DNA of 14,987 bases from JBEKZD01 sp050013395. Its GTDB lineage: Bacteria > Verrucomicrobiota > Verrucomicrobiia > Palsa-1439. Shown piece by piece: positions 1 through 5,376 of this stretch. The notes below the pieces were generated by a model. The model worked only from the letters and a program-made list of their open reading frames with translations. It did no database searches and was not told where the DNA came from. The position numbers and the translations under genes are program-made. Numbering within the stretch: position 1 is the first letter of the stretch; each line of letters starts with the position of its first letter. The stretch is from positions 1-14,987 of the forward strand of contig JBEKFI010000082.1 of NCBI GenBank assembly GCA_050013395.1. Reading direction: 5' to 3'.

Positions 1-50
1 CGGATTATTCACGATGCGCTTGAAAGCTCGACAGTCTGTCACAGCTCGAA

Positions 51-162
51 CCTTCACCCTGACCCGCCTGCGCCGAGGCTTCGGCGGGCAGGCCCTCTCC
101 CTTGGAAAGGGAGAGGGGAAATCTCCTCGCCCCGCGTGCGGGGAGAGGAGCAAGGTGAGGGG
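51..162. repeat. Palindromic intergenic element, CCTCACCC family, three hairpins
   Basis: The gene-free stretch 1-258 holds this element and otherwise nothing I can identify. Three hairpins follow one another: CGCCGA (71-76) with TCGGCG (81-86); an 11-bp perfect stem CCCTCTCCCTT (93-103) with AAGGGAGAGGG (107-117); and a 12-bp stem with one mismatch, 123-134 with 139-150. The outer ends CCTTCACC (51-58) and GGTGAGGGG (154-162) are roughly inverted, so the whole unit is palindromic. A related unit with the same CCCTCACCC and CTCTCC blocks lies at 13772-13879. There is no coding frame. It is probably a dispersed non-autonomous repeat; a transcription-terminator role for an upstream gene outside the window is possible but no T-run follows. 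Confidence 0.7.
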
Positions 163-258
163 CAGTTCGTTGCGCAAAACTTCATGAATAAGTCAGGCTA
201 GATGCTTTGGTGTTGAGCCAGAAGTGATTCTCGCGTAGGAATATTGTGATCACACCAC

Positions 259-335
259 GCGCCCGTAGCTCAACTGGATAGAGCATCGGTCTTCGGAACC
301 GAGGGTTGGGGGTTCAAATCCCTCCGGGCGCGCCA
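259..335 (+). tRNA. tRNA-Arg (anticodon UCG)
   Basis: A complete cloverleaf can be drawn. The acceptor stem pairs GCGCCCG (259-265) with CGGGCGC (325-331), followed by discriminator G332 and an encoded CCA (333-335). The D-arm has TAGCTCAACTGGATAGAGCA. The anticodon stem TCGGT/ACCGA encloses loop CTTCGGA, giving anticodon TCG, which reads the arginine codon CGA. The T-arm is GGGGG-TTCAAAT-CCCTC (308-324) with one G-U pair. The gene stands alone on the plus strand, with a minus-strand gene ending just downstream at 353. Confidence 0.97.
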
Positions 336-352
336 CCCTTTAATCGGCTCGG

Positions 353-793
353 TTACTCCGAATCCTCGGCGAGGAAGGGTGTTGGGAAATTGTTCTGACG
401 CGAACGCATCAGCACGGCTTCGACGCGCGCAATCAATTCGTCGAGTTCAAACGGCTTCGTCACGTAATCATCAGCGCCCATTTCGAAGGCACGCAGCCGG
501 TCTTCCAACTTCGTCCGCCCAGAAATGACGACGATTGGCGTCTGGTGAACCGCACCGGCTTTGCGAACCATCCTGCAAACGTCGTTGCCATCCAGCCGCG
601 GCAGCGTGAGATCGAGCAGCACCACATCGGGCCTGGTTTCGAGAATGGCGTTGATCGCCGCAATGCCGTCAGCCGCTCGTTGGGTGCGAAAACCCTCCTT
701 TTCCAGGGCGGTCGCCACGAGTTGGGCCACCGCGTCGTCATCTTCAGCAATCAGGACAGTCTTGCTGCGGATGGAATTCAGCCGTGATTTCAT
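353..793 (-). CDS. Stand-alone response regulator receiver (REC) protein
   Basis: The 146-aa protein is a single CheY-like receiver domain with no output domain. The acidic pocket is D18-D19-D20, the predicted phosphoacceptor is D61 in the DVVLLDLTLPRLDG stretch, and the conserved switch residues are S91, Y110 and K113-P114 in YVTKPF. The domain spans about residues 11-130, leaving a short polar tail. Such proteins accept phosphate from a histidine kinase and signal by protein contact in the cytoplasm; no kinase lies nearby, so the partner is unknown. The ATG at 793 is the only methionine before the fold, and no clear Shine-Dalgarno precedes it. A sigma-54-like sequence lies immediately upstream. 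The gene follows purU in the same direction with a gap of about 57 bp. Confidence 0.9.
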   Translation of the reverse strand: MKSRLNSIRSKTVLIAEDDDAVAQLVATALEKEGFRTQRAADGIAAINAILETRPDVVLLDLTLPRLDGNDVCRMVRKAGAVHQTPIVVISGRTKLEDRLRAFEMGADDYVTKPFELDELIARVEAVLMRSRQNNFPTPFLAEDSE

Positions 794-805
794 GCAAGGT
801 AATTT

Positions 806-821
806 AGCAAGCGCAGTGCCA
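806..821 (-). promoter_or_regulatory. Candidate sigma-54 (-24/-12) promoter of the receiver gene
   Basis: Read on the minus strand, the sequence is TGGCACTGCGCTTGCT. It matches the RpoN consensus TGGCAC-N5-TTGC, with the GG and GC dinucleotides at the exact required spacing. The predicted start of transcription would fall near 795, only about two bases before the ATG at 793. The transcript would then be almost leaderless. That closeness is the main reason for doubt. Confidence 0.35.
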
Positions 822-850
822 AAACTGCCGCTCGGACGTGATTGGGTTTG

Positions 851-1705
851 TCAATCGAACACCACGGTTTTCTTAGCATAGACGAGAATCCGGTGGTCGA
901 TGTGCCAGCGCACGGCGCGGGAAAGCACCGCCTTTTCCAGGTCCCGTCCCTTTTGAATCAAATCCTCAAGCTGGTCGCGATGGGAAATGCGAATGACATC
1001 TTGTTCAATAATCGGACCGTCGTCCAACGCTTCTGTGACGTAGTGACTGGTCGCGCCGATCAGTTTGACCCCGCGCTCGAACGCGCGGTGGTAAGGCCGT
1101 GCACCGCTGAACGCCGGCAGAAAGGAATGATGGACGTTGATGATCCGATGCGGATAGTGACTCACAAAGTCGGCGGACAGGATTTGCATATACCGGGCCA
1201 GCACGACGAAGTCCACCGCGTGCTGACGCAATAACTCCAGTTGCTGTCGTTCCGCCTCAGCTTTCTTGTTTGGCTCAATGGGAATACAATGAAACGGAAT
1301 TCGGTGAAACGCTGCCAACCGTTCCGCATCGCGATGGTTGCTGACAATCACCGGAATCTCACAAGCCAGTTCGCCGCTTGCGTGGCGGTAGAGCAAATCC
1401 GCCAGACAGTGATCGTATTGCGACACGAAGATCGCCATCTTCGGTCGCGTTGCCGACAGCTCCAGCCGCCACTGCATCTGAAACTGTTCGGCAATCTTCC
1501 CAAACGCCGCTCCAAAATCCGCAATCGGCAATCCAAAATCAGTCAAGTCCCATTCGATCCGAGTTAGGAACAAACCTTTGTCGGCGTCCTGATGTTGATC
1601 GGCATGCAGTATGTTCGCGTTGTGGCTGTACAGAAAATCCGATAACGCCGCAACGATCCCCTTGCGGTCAGGACAGTCAACCAGAAGAATCGCGGTGTTT
1701 TTCAT
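851..1705 (-). CDS. purU: Formyltetrahydrofolate deformylase PurU
   Basis: The 284-aa length is normal for PurU, which hydrolyses 10-formyl-THF to THF and formate and so balances one-carbon pools with purine synthesis. Residues about 5-80 form an N-terminal ACT domain starting DCPDRKGIVAAL. Residues about 88-280 form the formyltransferase-type catalytic domain, with the signature INVHHSFLPAF, then GARPYHRAF, and LDDGPIIEQD containing the catalytic Asp. The Asn-His-Asp triad of this fold is therefore present. The ATG at 1705 is preceded by AGGG at a usable distance. It is divergent from the phosphofructokinase gene, sharing an 89-bp intergenic region. A repeat-like stretch within the ACT domain reads in frame without changing the expected length. 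Confidence 0.95.
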   Translation of the reverse strand: MKNTAILLVDCPDRKGIVAALSDFLYSHNANILHADQHQDADKGLFLTRIEWDLTDFGLPIADFGAAFGKIAEQFQMQWRLELSATRPKMAIFVSQYDHCLADLLYRHASGELACEIPVIVSNHRDAERLAAFHRIPFHCIPIEPNKKAEAERQQLELLRQHAVDFVVLARYMQILSADFVSHYPHRIINVHHSFLPAFSGARPYHRAFERGVKLIGATSHYVTEALDDGPIIEQDVIRISHRDQLEDLIQKGRDLEKAVLSRAVRWHIDHRILVYAKKTVVFD

Positions 1706-1774
1706 CGACTGCGCCCTAGTTTTTCACGCTTGGGCATAGCTTCGCAATGCAAATCTCACTTTTCAGCATCGCCC

Positions 1775-1787
1775 GTCTGTGACAGAC
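1775..1787. promoter_or_regulatory. Short palindrome GTCTGTGACAGAC before the phosphofructokinase start
   Basis: The arms GTCTGT and ACAGAC are perfect inverted copies around a central G. The site ends eight bases before the ATG at 1795, so it covers the expected ribosome-binding region of the phosphofructokinase gene inside the divergent intergenic region. A regulator-binding site or a small translation-affecting hairpin are both possible. The related sequence GTCTGTCACAG also occurs at 34-44, so it may simply be a dispersed motif. Confidence 0.25.
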
Positions 1788-1794
1788 TCCTGGG

Positions 1795-2889
1795 ATGACT
1801 CGTATCAAACGCATCGGCATCCTCACCGGCGGCGGCGATTGTCCCGGGTTGAACGCCGTGATACGAGGCGTCGCCAAAGCTGCGATGCACACGCACGGCA
1901 TTCAGGTGTTCGGGTTCTATTACGCGTTCCGCGGATTGGTCGGCGGAGCGGGCAAATGGTTGCGCTGGGACGACGTCTCCGGCATCCTGACTCTCGGCGG
2001 CACGATCCTCGGCACGACCAATCGTGATAATCCTTTCGCCTACGCCGATGACCATCGCTATCCCGAGCGCAAACGCGATGCGTCGCCCGATGTGATCGCC
2101 AACTACCGCAAACTGAAGCTGGATGCGTTGGTCGCAGTGGGCGGCGACGGCACGCTGCAGTGCGCCTACAAAATGTCCAAGCTCGGCCTGAAAGTCGTCG
2201 GCGTGCCGAAGACCATCGATAATGACGTGCGCGGCACCGATCTCACCTTCGGCTTCAACACCGCCGTGACCACCGCCACGGAAGCCGTGGACAAACTGCA
2301 CACGACCGCTGCCTCGCACCACCGCGTCATGCTGCTCGAAGTTATGGGCCGCACCGCAGGCTGGCTGGCGCTCACAACTGGAATTGCGGGTGGCGGCGAC
2401 GTGATCCTGATTCCCGAGATTCCCTACCGCGTCGATGCTATCTGCGAAAAACTTCGCGAGCGGGCACGCCGCGGCAAGCATTTCAGCATCGTCGTTGTCT
2501 CCGAGGGCGCGCGTCCTGTCGGCGGCACGGTCATTGTGCGCGATCGTGTCCGTGGCTCTTACGAAGCGGTGCGTCTCGGCGGCGTCTCGGCAGTCCTCGC
2601 CAAACAGATTGAAGAACTCTCCGGCTTGGAAACCCGCTATACCATTCTCGGCCACCTGCAACGCGGCGGCACTCCTACCCCATTCGATCGTTTCCTCGCC
2701 ACCGAATTGGCCACCGCTGCCGTGGAGCTATTGATGAAAGGATACTTCAATCGCATGGTCTGTCTGCGTGGTGGCCACATCAGCAGCGTCTCCTTGTCTG
2801 TGCCAGGGAAAACCCCGCGCCTCGTTTCACCGCGCTCGCCCTTGATCCGCATGGCTCGGTCGATTGGCACAAGTTTCGGCGACGAATGA
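1795..2889 (+). CDS. pfkA: 6-phosphofructokinase (ATP or PPi donor unresolved)
   Basis: The 364-aa protein is a full-length PfkA-type phosphofructokinase, making fructose 1,6-bisphosphate in glycolysis. The nucleotide/phosphate loop GGGDCPGLN is at residues 12-20, GGDGT at 116-120, PKTIDND at 138-144 with catalytic D142, MGR at 184-186, and GHLQRGG near the C-terminus. At the two donor-selecting positions (E. coli 104 and 124) this protein has Gly119 and Lys139. Gly at the first is typical of ATP enzymes and Lys at the second is typical of PPi enzymes, so the donor cannot be read with certainty. Some actinobacterial and protist ATP enzymes carry this combination. The stop overlaps the next gene's start as ATGA, implying translational coupling. 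No strong Shine-Dalgarno is seen. Confidence 0.93.
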   Translation: MTRIKRIGILTGGGDCPGLNAVIRGVAKAAMHTHGIQVFGFYYAFRGLVGGAGKWLRWDDVSGILTLGGTILGTTNRDNPFAYADDHRYPERKRDASPDVIANYRKLKLDALVAVGGDGTLQCAYKMSKLGLKVVGVPKTIDNDVRGTDLTFGFNTAVTTATEAVDKLHTTAASHHRVMLLEVMGRTAGWLALTTGIAGGGDVILIPEIPYRVDAICEKLRERARRGKHFSIVVVSEGARPVGGTVIVRDRVRGSYEAVRLGGVSAVLAKQIEELSGLETRYTILGHLQRGGTPTPFDRFLATELATAAVELLMKGYFNRMVCLRGGHISSVSLSVPGKTPRLVSPRSPLIRMARSIGTSFGDE

Positions 2890-3896
2890 AGAATCTTGTG
2901 AGAGTCGATCCGCAGTCGCCTCAACGCGACGTGATCGAAAGCGCCGCGGCCATTCTGCGTGCGGGCGGGTTGGTCGCCTTCCCCACCGAGACGGTGTACG
3001 GGCTCGGCGCTCATGCGCTGGATGCTGCAGCAGTGCGAAAAATCTTCGCGGCCAAGGAGCGACCCGACTGGGACCCGCTCATCGTCCACGTCAGCAATGT
3101 CGAGATGGCGCGCGCGCTGGCGAAAACGCTGCCGGCGCAGCTCGATCAGCTCACGAAGCAGTTCTGGCCCGGCCCGCTGACGCTGGTCTTCGAGAAGGCG
3201 GCACACGTGCCCGACGAAGTGACGGCGCGGCGCTCCACCGTGGCGGTTCGCATGCCGCGGCATCCCGTGGCCGCTGCTTTGCTGGCGGCGGCAAACTTGC
3301 CCATCGCTGCGCCGAGTGCCAATCTATTCGGCCGTCCCAGTCCGACCCGAGCCGAGCACGTGGTCGCGGACTTGGGTCAGCGCGTCGATCTGATTCTCGA
3401 TGCCGGGCCGACTCCGATGGGCGTCGAGTCGACTGTGTTGGACCTGACACAATCCCCGCCGGCGATTCTACGGCCCGGAGGCGTCGACTGCGAGGCGCTG
3501 GAAAAACTGCTGGGCAAAGTAGCGTTGGCTGCCAGCGTTTCCGATGAGCTTGGTGCGAAAGGCCTGGTCGGGCCCGGCATGACGACGAAACACTACGCGC
3601 CGCGGGCGCAGGTTGAACTGTTTGAAGACGAAGCAGCACTTCAAGCCCGCGCTGACGAACTGCACCGCCAAAACAAACGGACGGGGATCATCAATGGAAT
3701 TGACGATCCCCAACGATTGGCCCAGACTCTTTTCGCGCAGTTGCGCGAACTGGATGCGCAGGGCGTGGACGTTATTTTGTGCGTCCTGCCACCTCCCGAG
3801 GGAATCGGGTTGGCCGTGCGCGACCGTTTGCTGCGCGCGGCTGGCGCTGTAGCCGCGAAACCTTTTCGCGGCGAGGACAAGGAAGGCCGCGAATAA
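2886..3896 (+). CDS. sua5: L-threonylcarbamoyladenylate synthase, Sua5/YwlC type
   Basis: The 336-aa protein makes threonylcarbamoyl-AMP from threonine, bicarbonate and ATP, the first step of the t6A37 modification of ANN-decoding tRNAs. The YrdC domain covers about residues 13-205: PTETVYGLG at 33-41, KER at 57-59, PSAN at 143-146. The linker GPGMTTKHYAPR (229-240) marks the long Sua5 form rather than short TsaC. A C-terminal Sua5 domain follows at about 243-320. The recognisable domain ends at DRLLRAAGA; the last 15 residues, starting at V322, and the stop codon are encoded by a REPIN-like repeat (3849-3909). The start overlaps the pfkA stop as ATGA, so the two are probably cotranscribed. 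Confidence 0.94.
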   Translation: MKNLVRVDPQSPQRDVIESAAAILRAGGLVAFPTETVYGLGAHALDAAAVRKIFAAKERPDWDPLIVHVSNVEMARALAKTLPAQLDQLTKQFWPGPLTLVFEKAAHVPDEVTARRSTVAVRMPRHPVAAALLAAANLPIAAPSANLFGRPSPTRAEHVVADLGQRVDLILDAGPTPMGVESTVLDLTQSPPAILRPGGVDCEALEKLLGKVALAASVSDELGAKGLVGPGMTTKHYAPRAQVELFEDEAALQARADELHRQNKRTGIINGIDDPQRLAQTLFAQLRELDAQGVDVILCVLPPPEGIGLAVRDRLLRAAGAVAAKPFRGEDKEGRE

Positions 3897-3909
3897 GATT
3901 CGCGGCTAC
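3849..3909. repeat. REPIN-like inverted pair of GTAG hairpins overlapping the sua5 3' end
   Basis: The unit begins GTAG (3849-3852) followed by hairpin CCGCGAAA-CCT-TTTCGCGG (3853-3871). After a 15-nt spacer comes a second hairpin CCGCGAAT-AAG-ATTCGCGG (3887-3905), ending in CTAC (3906-3909), the reverse complement of GTAG. Two GTAG-headed hairpins in inverted orientation is the architecture of REPINs, the doublets of REP sequences mobilised by RAYT (TnpA-REP) proteins. The core GTAGCCGCGA is shared with the elements at 4149-4222 and 12743-12816, but the stem tips differ. The sua5 TAA stop (3894-3896) lies at the tip of the second hairpin. Confidence 0.75.
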
Positions 3910-3913
3910 AAAC

Positions 3914-4090
3914 ATGCCAAAGGCCGATGCCGAAACGATGGCGAAGGCGCTGGACTGGGTCAACCACCAGTTGCGCCTCCACCCGAAATTGGACAAGCTG
4001 AAGGCCGTTGAAGAAGCCGCGATGAAGTTTGATCTCGGGCCGCTCGATGAGGAATGGTTATTAAATCAACTGAAGCGACCGGAGCATTGA
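3914..4090 (+). CDS. Small hypothetical protein, 58 aa
   Basis: I do not recognise a named family. The 58-aa protein starts MPKADAETMAKALDW and is predicted to be helical and charged, with a C-terminal stretch AAMKFDLGPLDEEWLL that looks like a conserved helix-turn-helix-like hairpin. The frame is open further upstream (to about 3779), but that part overlaps sua5 and the repeat. The ATG at 3914 is the sensible start, four bases after the REPIN-like element and 17 bases after the sua5 stop. There is no Shine-Dalgarno, because the upstream sequence is the repeat itself. Composition and position suggest a real gene at the end of the pfkA-sua5 transcription unit. Confidence 0.6.
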   Translation: MPKADAETMAKALDWVNHQLRLHPKLDKLKAVEEAAMKFDLGPLDEEWLLNQLKRPEH

Positions 4091-4101
4091 CAGCCTGGGG
4101 T

Positions 4102-4246
4102 GCATCTGGACACTACCACCGACATGGCTCACAGCCGCCGGGCTGGTTGTAGCCGCGAGCCTGCTCGCGGCCTTTGCGATGGCCGATGGTATTCGACTCG
4201 CCGCGAGCAGGCTCGCGGCTACAATCCGGTGGCAGCAACGAGATGC
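4102..4246. repeat. 145-bp inverted-repeat element containing a REPIN-like core, copy 1
   Basis: The ends are imperfect 20-bp inverted repeats: GCATCT, five variable bases, then CTACCACCG (4102-4121), against CGGTGGCAG, five bases, AGATGC (4227-4246). Inside is a REPIN-like core: GTAG (4149-4152), hairpin CCGCGAG-CCTG-CTCGCGG (4153-4170), a spacer, hairpin CCGCGAG-CAGG-CTCGCGG (4201-4218), and CTAC (4219-4222). A second copy lies at 12696-12840 in the same orientation, with the same length and only about six differences. No open frame encodes a transposase, so it looks like a non-autonomous MITE-like or REPIN-type mobile repeat. No target duplication is obvious. Confidence 0.85.
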
Positions 4247-4259
4247 GCCTGACGGCTTG

Positions 4260-4302
4260 CCGCGAACGCCTTCGGGGCTTGCGCCCGCTGCGGCGTTCGC
4301 GG
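4260..4302. other. Strong hairpin upstream of tRNA-Ser
   Basis: An 11-bp perfect inverted repeat, CCGCGAACGCC (4260-4270) and GGCGTTCGCGG (4292-4302), encloses a 21-nt GC-rich loop. The stem can be extended outward by four more pairs including one G-U. It ends 23 bases before the tRNA. There is no T-run after it, so it is not a classic intrinsic terminator. It could be another dispersed palindrome. Any tRNA promoter would have to overlap it. Confidence 0.55.
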
Positions 4303-4325
4303 TAAGGTCTTGCCACTTTGACCAC

Positions 4326-4414
4326 GGAGGGGTGGCAGAGTGGTCTAATGCGCACGCCTGGAGAGCGTGTGGGGTCTAAAGCCCTCGCGAGTTCGAATCT
4401 CGCCCCCTCCGCCA
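4326..4414 (+). tRNA. tRNA-Ser (anticodon GGA)
   Basis: This is a class II tRNA with a long variable arm, as expected for serine. The acceptor stem GGAGGGG (4326-4332) pairs with CCCCTCC (4404-4410), followed by G4411 and an encoded CCA (4412-4414). The anticodon stem-loop CACGC-CTGGAGA-GCGTG (4353-4369) places GGA at 4360-4362, reading UCC and UCU. The T-arm is GCGAG-TTCGAAT-CTCGC (4387-4403). An open frame runs from inside the tRNA into the downstream nucleotidyltransferase but is not meaningful there. Confidence 0.97.
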
Positions 4415-4419
4415 ATTTA

Positions 4420-4445
4420 GTAGCGCGGGCGTCTCGCGCCACTAC
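4420..4445. repeat. GTAG-headed hairpin ending in CTAC, before the nucleotidyltransferase
   Basis: GTAG (4420-4423) is followed by a short stem GCGCG/CGCGC (4423-4427 with 4435-4439, loop GGCGTCT) and the unit ends CTAC (4442-4445). It lies between tRNA-Ser and the next ATG at 4453. The layout resembles a single REP sequence with inverted GTAG tetranucleotides, but the hairpin sequence differs from the CCGCGAG family, so it would be a separate family. Confidence 0.45.
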
Positions 4446-4452
4446 ACAGATT

Positions 4453-5358
4453 ATGCAACCGACATTACTCATCTTGGCAGCCGGAATGGGCAGCCGCTAC
4501 GGCGGCCTGAAGCAGGTCGATCCGGTCGGCCCGCACGGCGAGACGATTATTGATTACTCGATCTACGACGCCATTCGCGCCGGCTTCGGCAAGGTGGTCT
4601 TCGTCATCCGCCACGACATCGAGCAGGCGTTCAAGGAAGCGGTCAGCAGCCGGTTCACGGGACGAATCCCCATCGAGTATGCATATCAGGGACTCGACAG
4701 AATCCCGAAAGGCTTCGCCGTTCCTCCCGGTCGGACCAAACCATGGGGCACTGGCCACGCGATTCTCATGGCCGAGCCGATCATCCACGAGCCGTTCTCC
4801 ATGATCAACGCCGACGATTTCTACGGCGCAGATTCGTTCAAAACCCTCTGCGACTACTTGAAGGCCACGCGCGTCGAATCCAACGACTACTCGATGGTCG
4901 GTTTCACGTTGCGCAACACGTTGTCCGAACACGGCTCGGTCGCACGCGGAATCTGCCGCGTTGATTCCCAAAACCTGCTGCAACAGGTCGTCGAGATGTT
5001 GAAGATCGAGAAGCATGGCAAGGGCGCGCGCCACACGGACAGTCAGGGCGCAGTGCATTCCCTCACGGGCGATGAGATCGTCTCGATGAACATGTGGGGT
5101 TTCACGCCGACGCTCTTCGGCCACTTGAAAGAGCAGTTCACCAAGTTCCTCGATAAACACGGCCACGAACAGAAATCCGAGTTCCTCATCCCGACGGTGG
5201 TCAACGCGCTCGTCAGCGAAAAGAAAGTGCGCGTGAACGTGTTGCCCACCTGCTCGACCTGGTCCGGCGTCACCTACAAGGAAGACCGTCCCAAAGTCAT
5301 CGAGAGCGTCCGCGCCCTCATCCGCAACGGCGAGTACCCGGAGAAGCTGTGGAGTTGA
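4453..5358 (+). CDS. GalU-like sugar nucleotidyltransferase
   Basis: The 301-aa protein is a GT-A-fold nucleotidyltransferase. The signature LAAGMGSRYGGLKQ lies at residues 8-21, with the invariant arginine and lysine that bind the NTP phosphates. NADDFYG, about residue 118 onward, supplies the metal-binding Asp. Relatives transfer a nucleotidyl group to sugar 1-phosphates (for example UDP-glucose pyrophosphorylases), but this subgroup is often annotated only as nucleotidyltransferase, and the sugar cannot be read from sequence. The frame is open back to 4318 through the tRNA. ATG 4453 is chosen because it directly precedes the conserved beta strand and lies outside the tRNA and the hairpin. 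It converges on the glycosyltransferase gene with an 18-bp gap and no visible terminator. Confidence 0.88.
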   Translation: MQPTLLILAAGMGSRYGGLKQVDPVGPHGETIIDYSIYDAIRAGFGKVVFVIRHDIEQAFKEAVSSRFTGRIPIEYAYQGLDRIPKGFAVPPGRTKPWGTGHAILMAEPIIHEPFSMINADDFYGADSFKTLCDYLKATRVESNDYSMVGFTLRNTLSEHGSVARGICRVDSQNLLQQVVEMLKIEKHGKGARHTDSQGAVHSLTGDEIVSMNMWGFTPTLFGHLKEQFTKFLDKHGHEQKSEFLIPTVVNALVSEKKVRVNVLPTCSTWSGVTYKEDRPKVIESVRALIRNGEYPEKLWS

Positions 5359-5376
5359 TGCTTCGGTGAGTGGCGG

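Noticed and set aside
1756..2661. 301-aa open frame antisense to the phosphofructokinase
   Set aside because: It is rich in Ala, Asp and His with no domain, and the sense gene is certain.
4102..4302. Possible CRISPR or tandem array from the repeated hairpins
   Set aside because: There are only two inverted hairpins, no regular spacers and no cas genes. The structure is an inverted-repeat element.
4318..4452. N-terminal extension of the nucleotidyltransferase through tRNA-Ser
   Set aside because: The extension is translated tRNA sequence. The conserved protein begins at ATG 4453.
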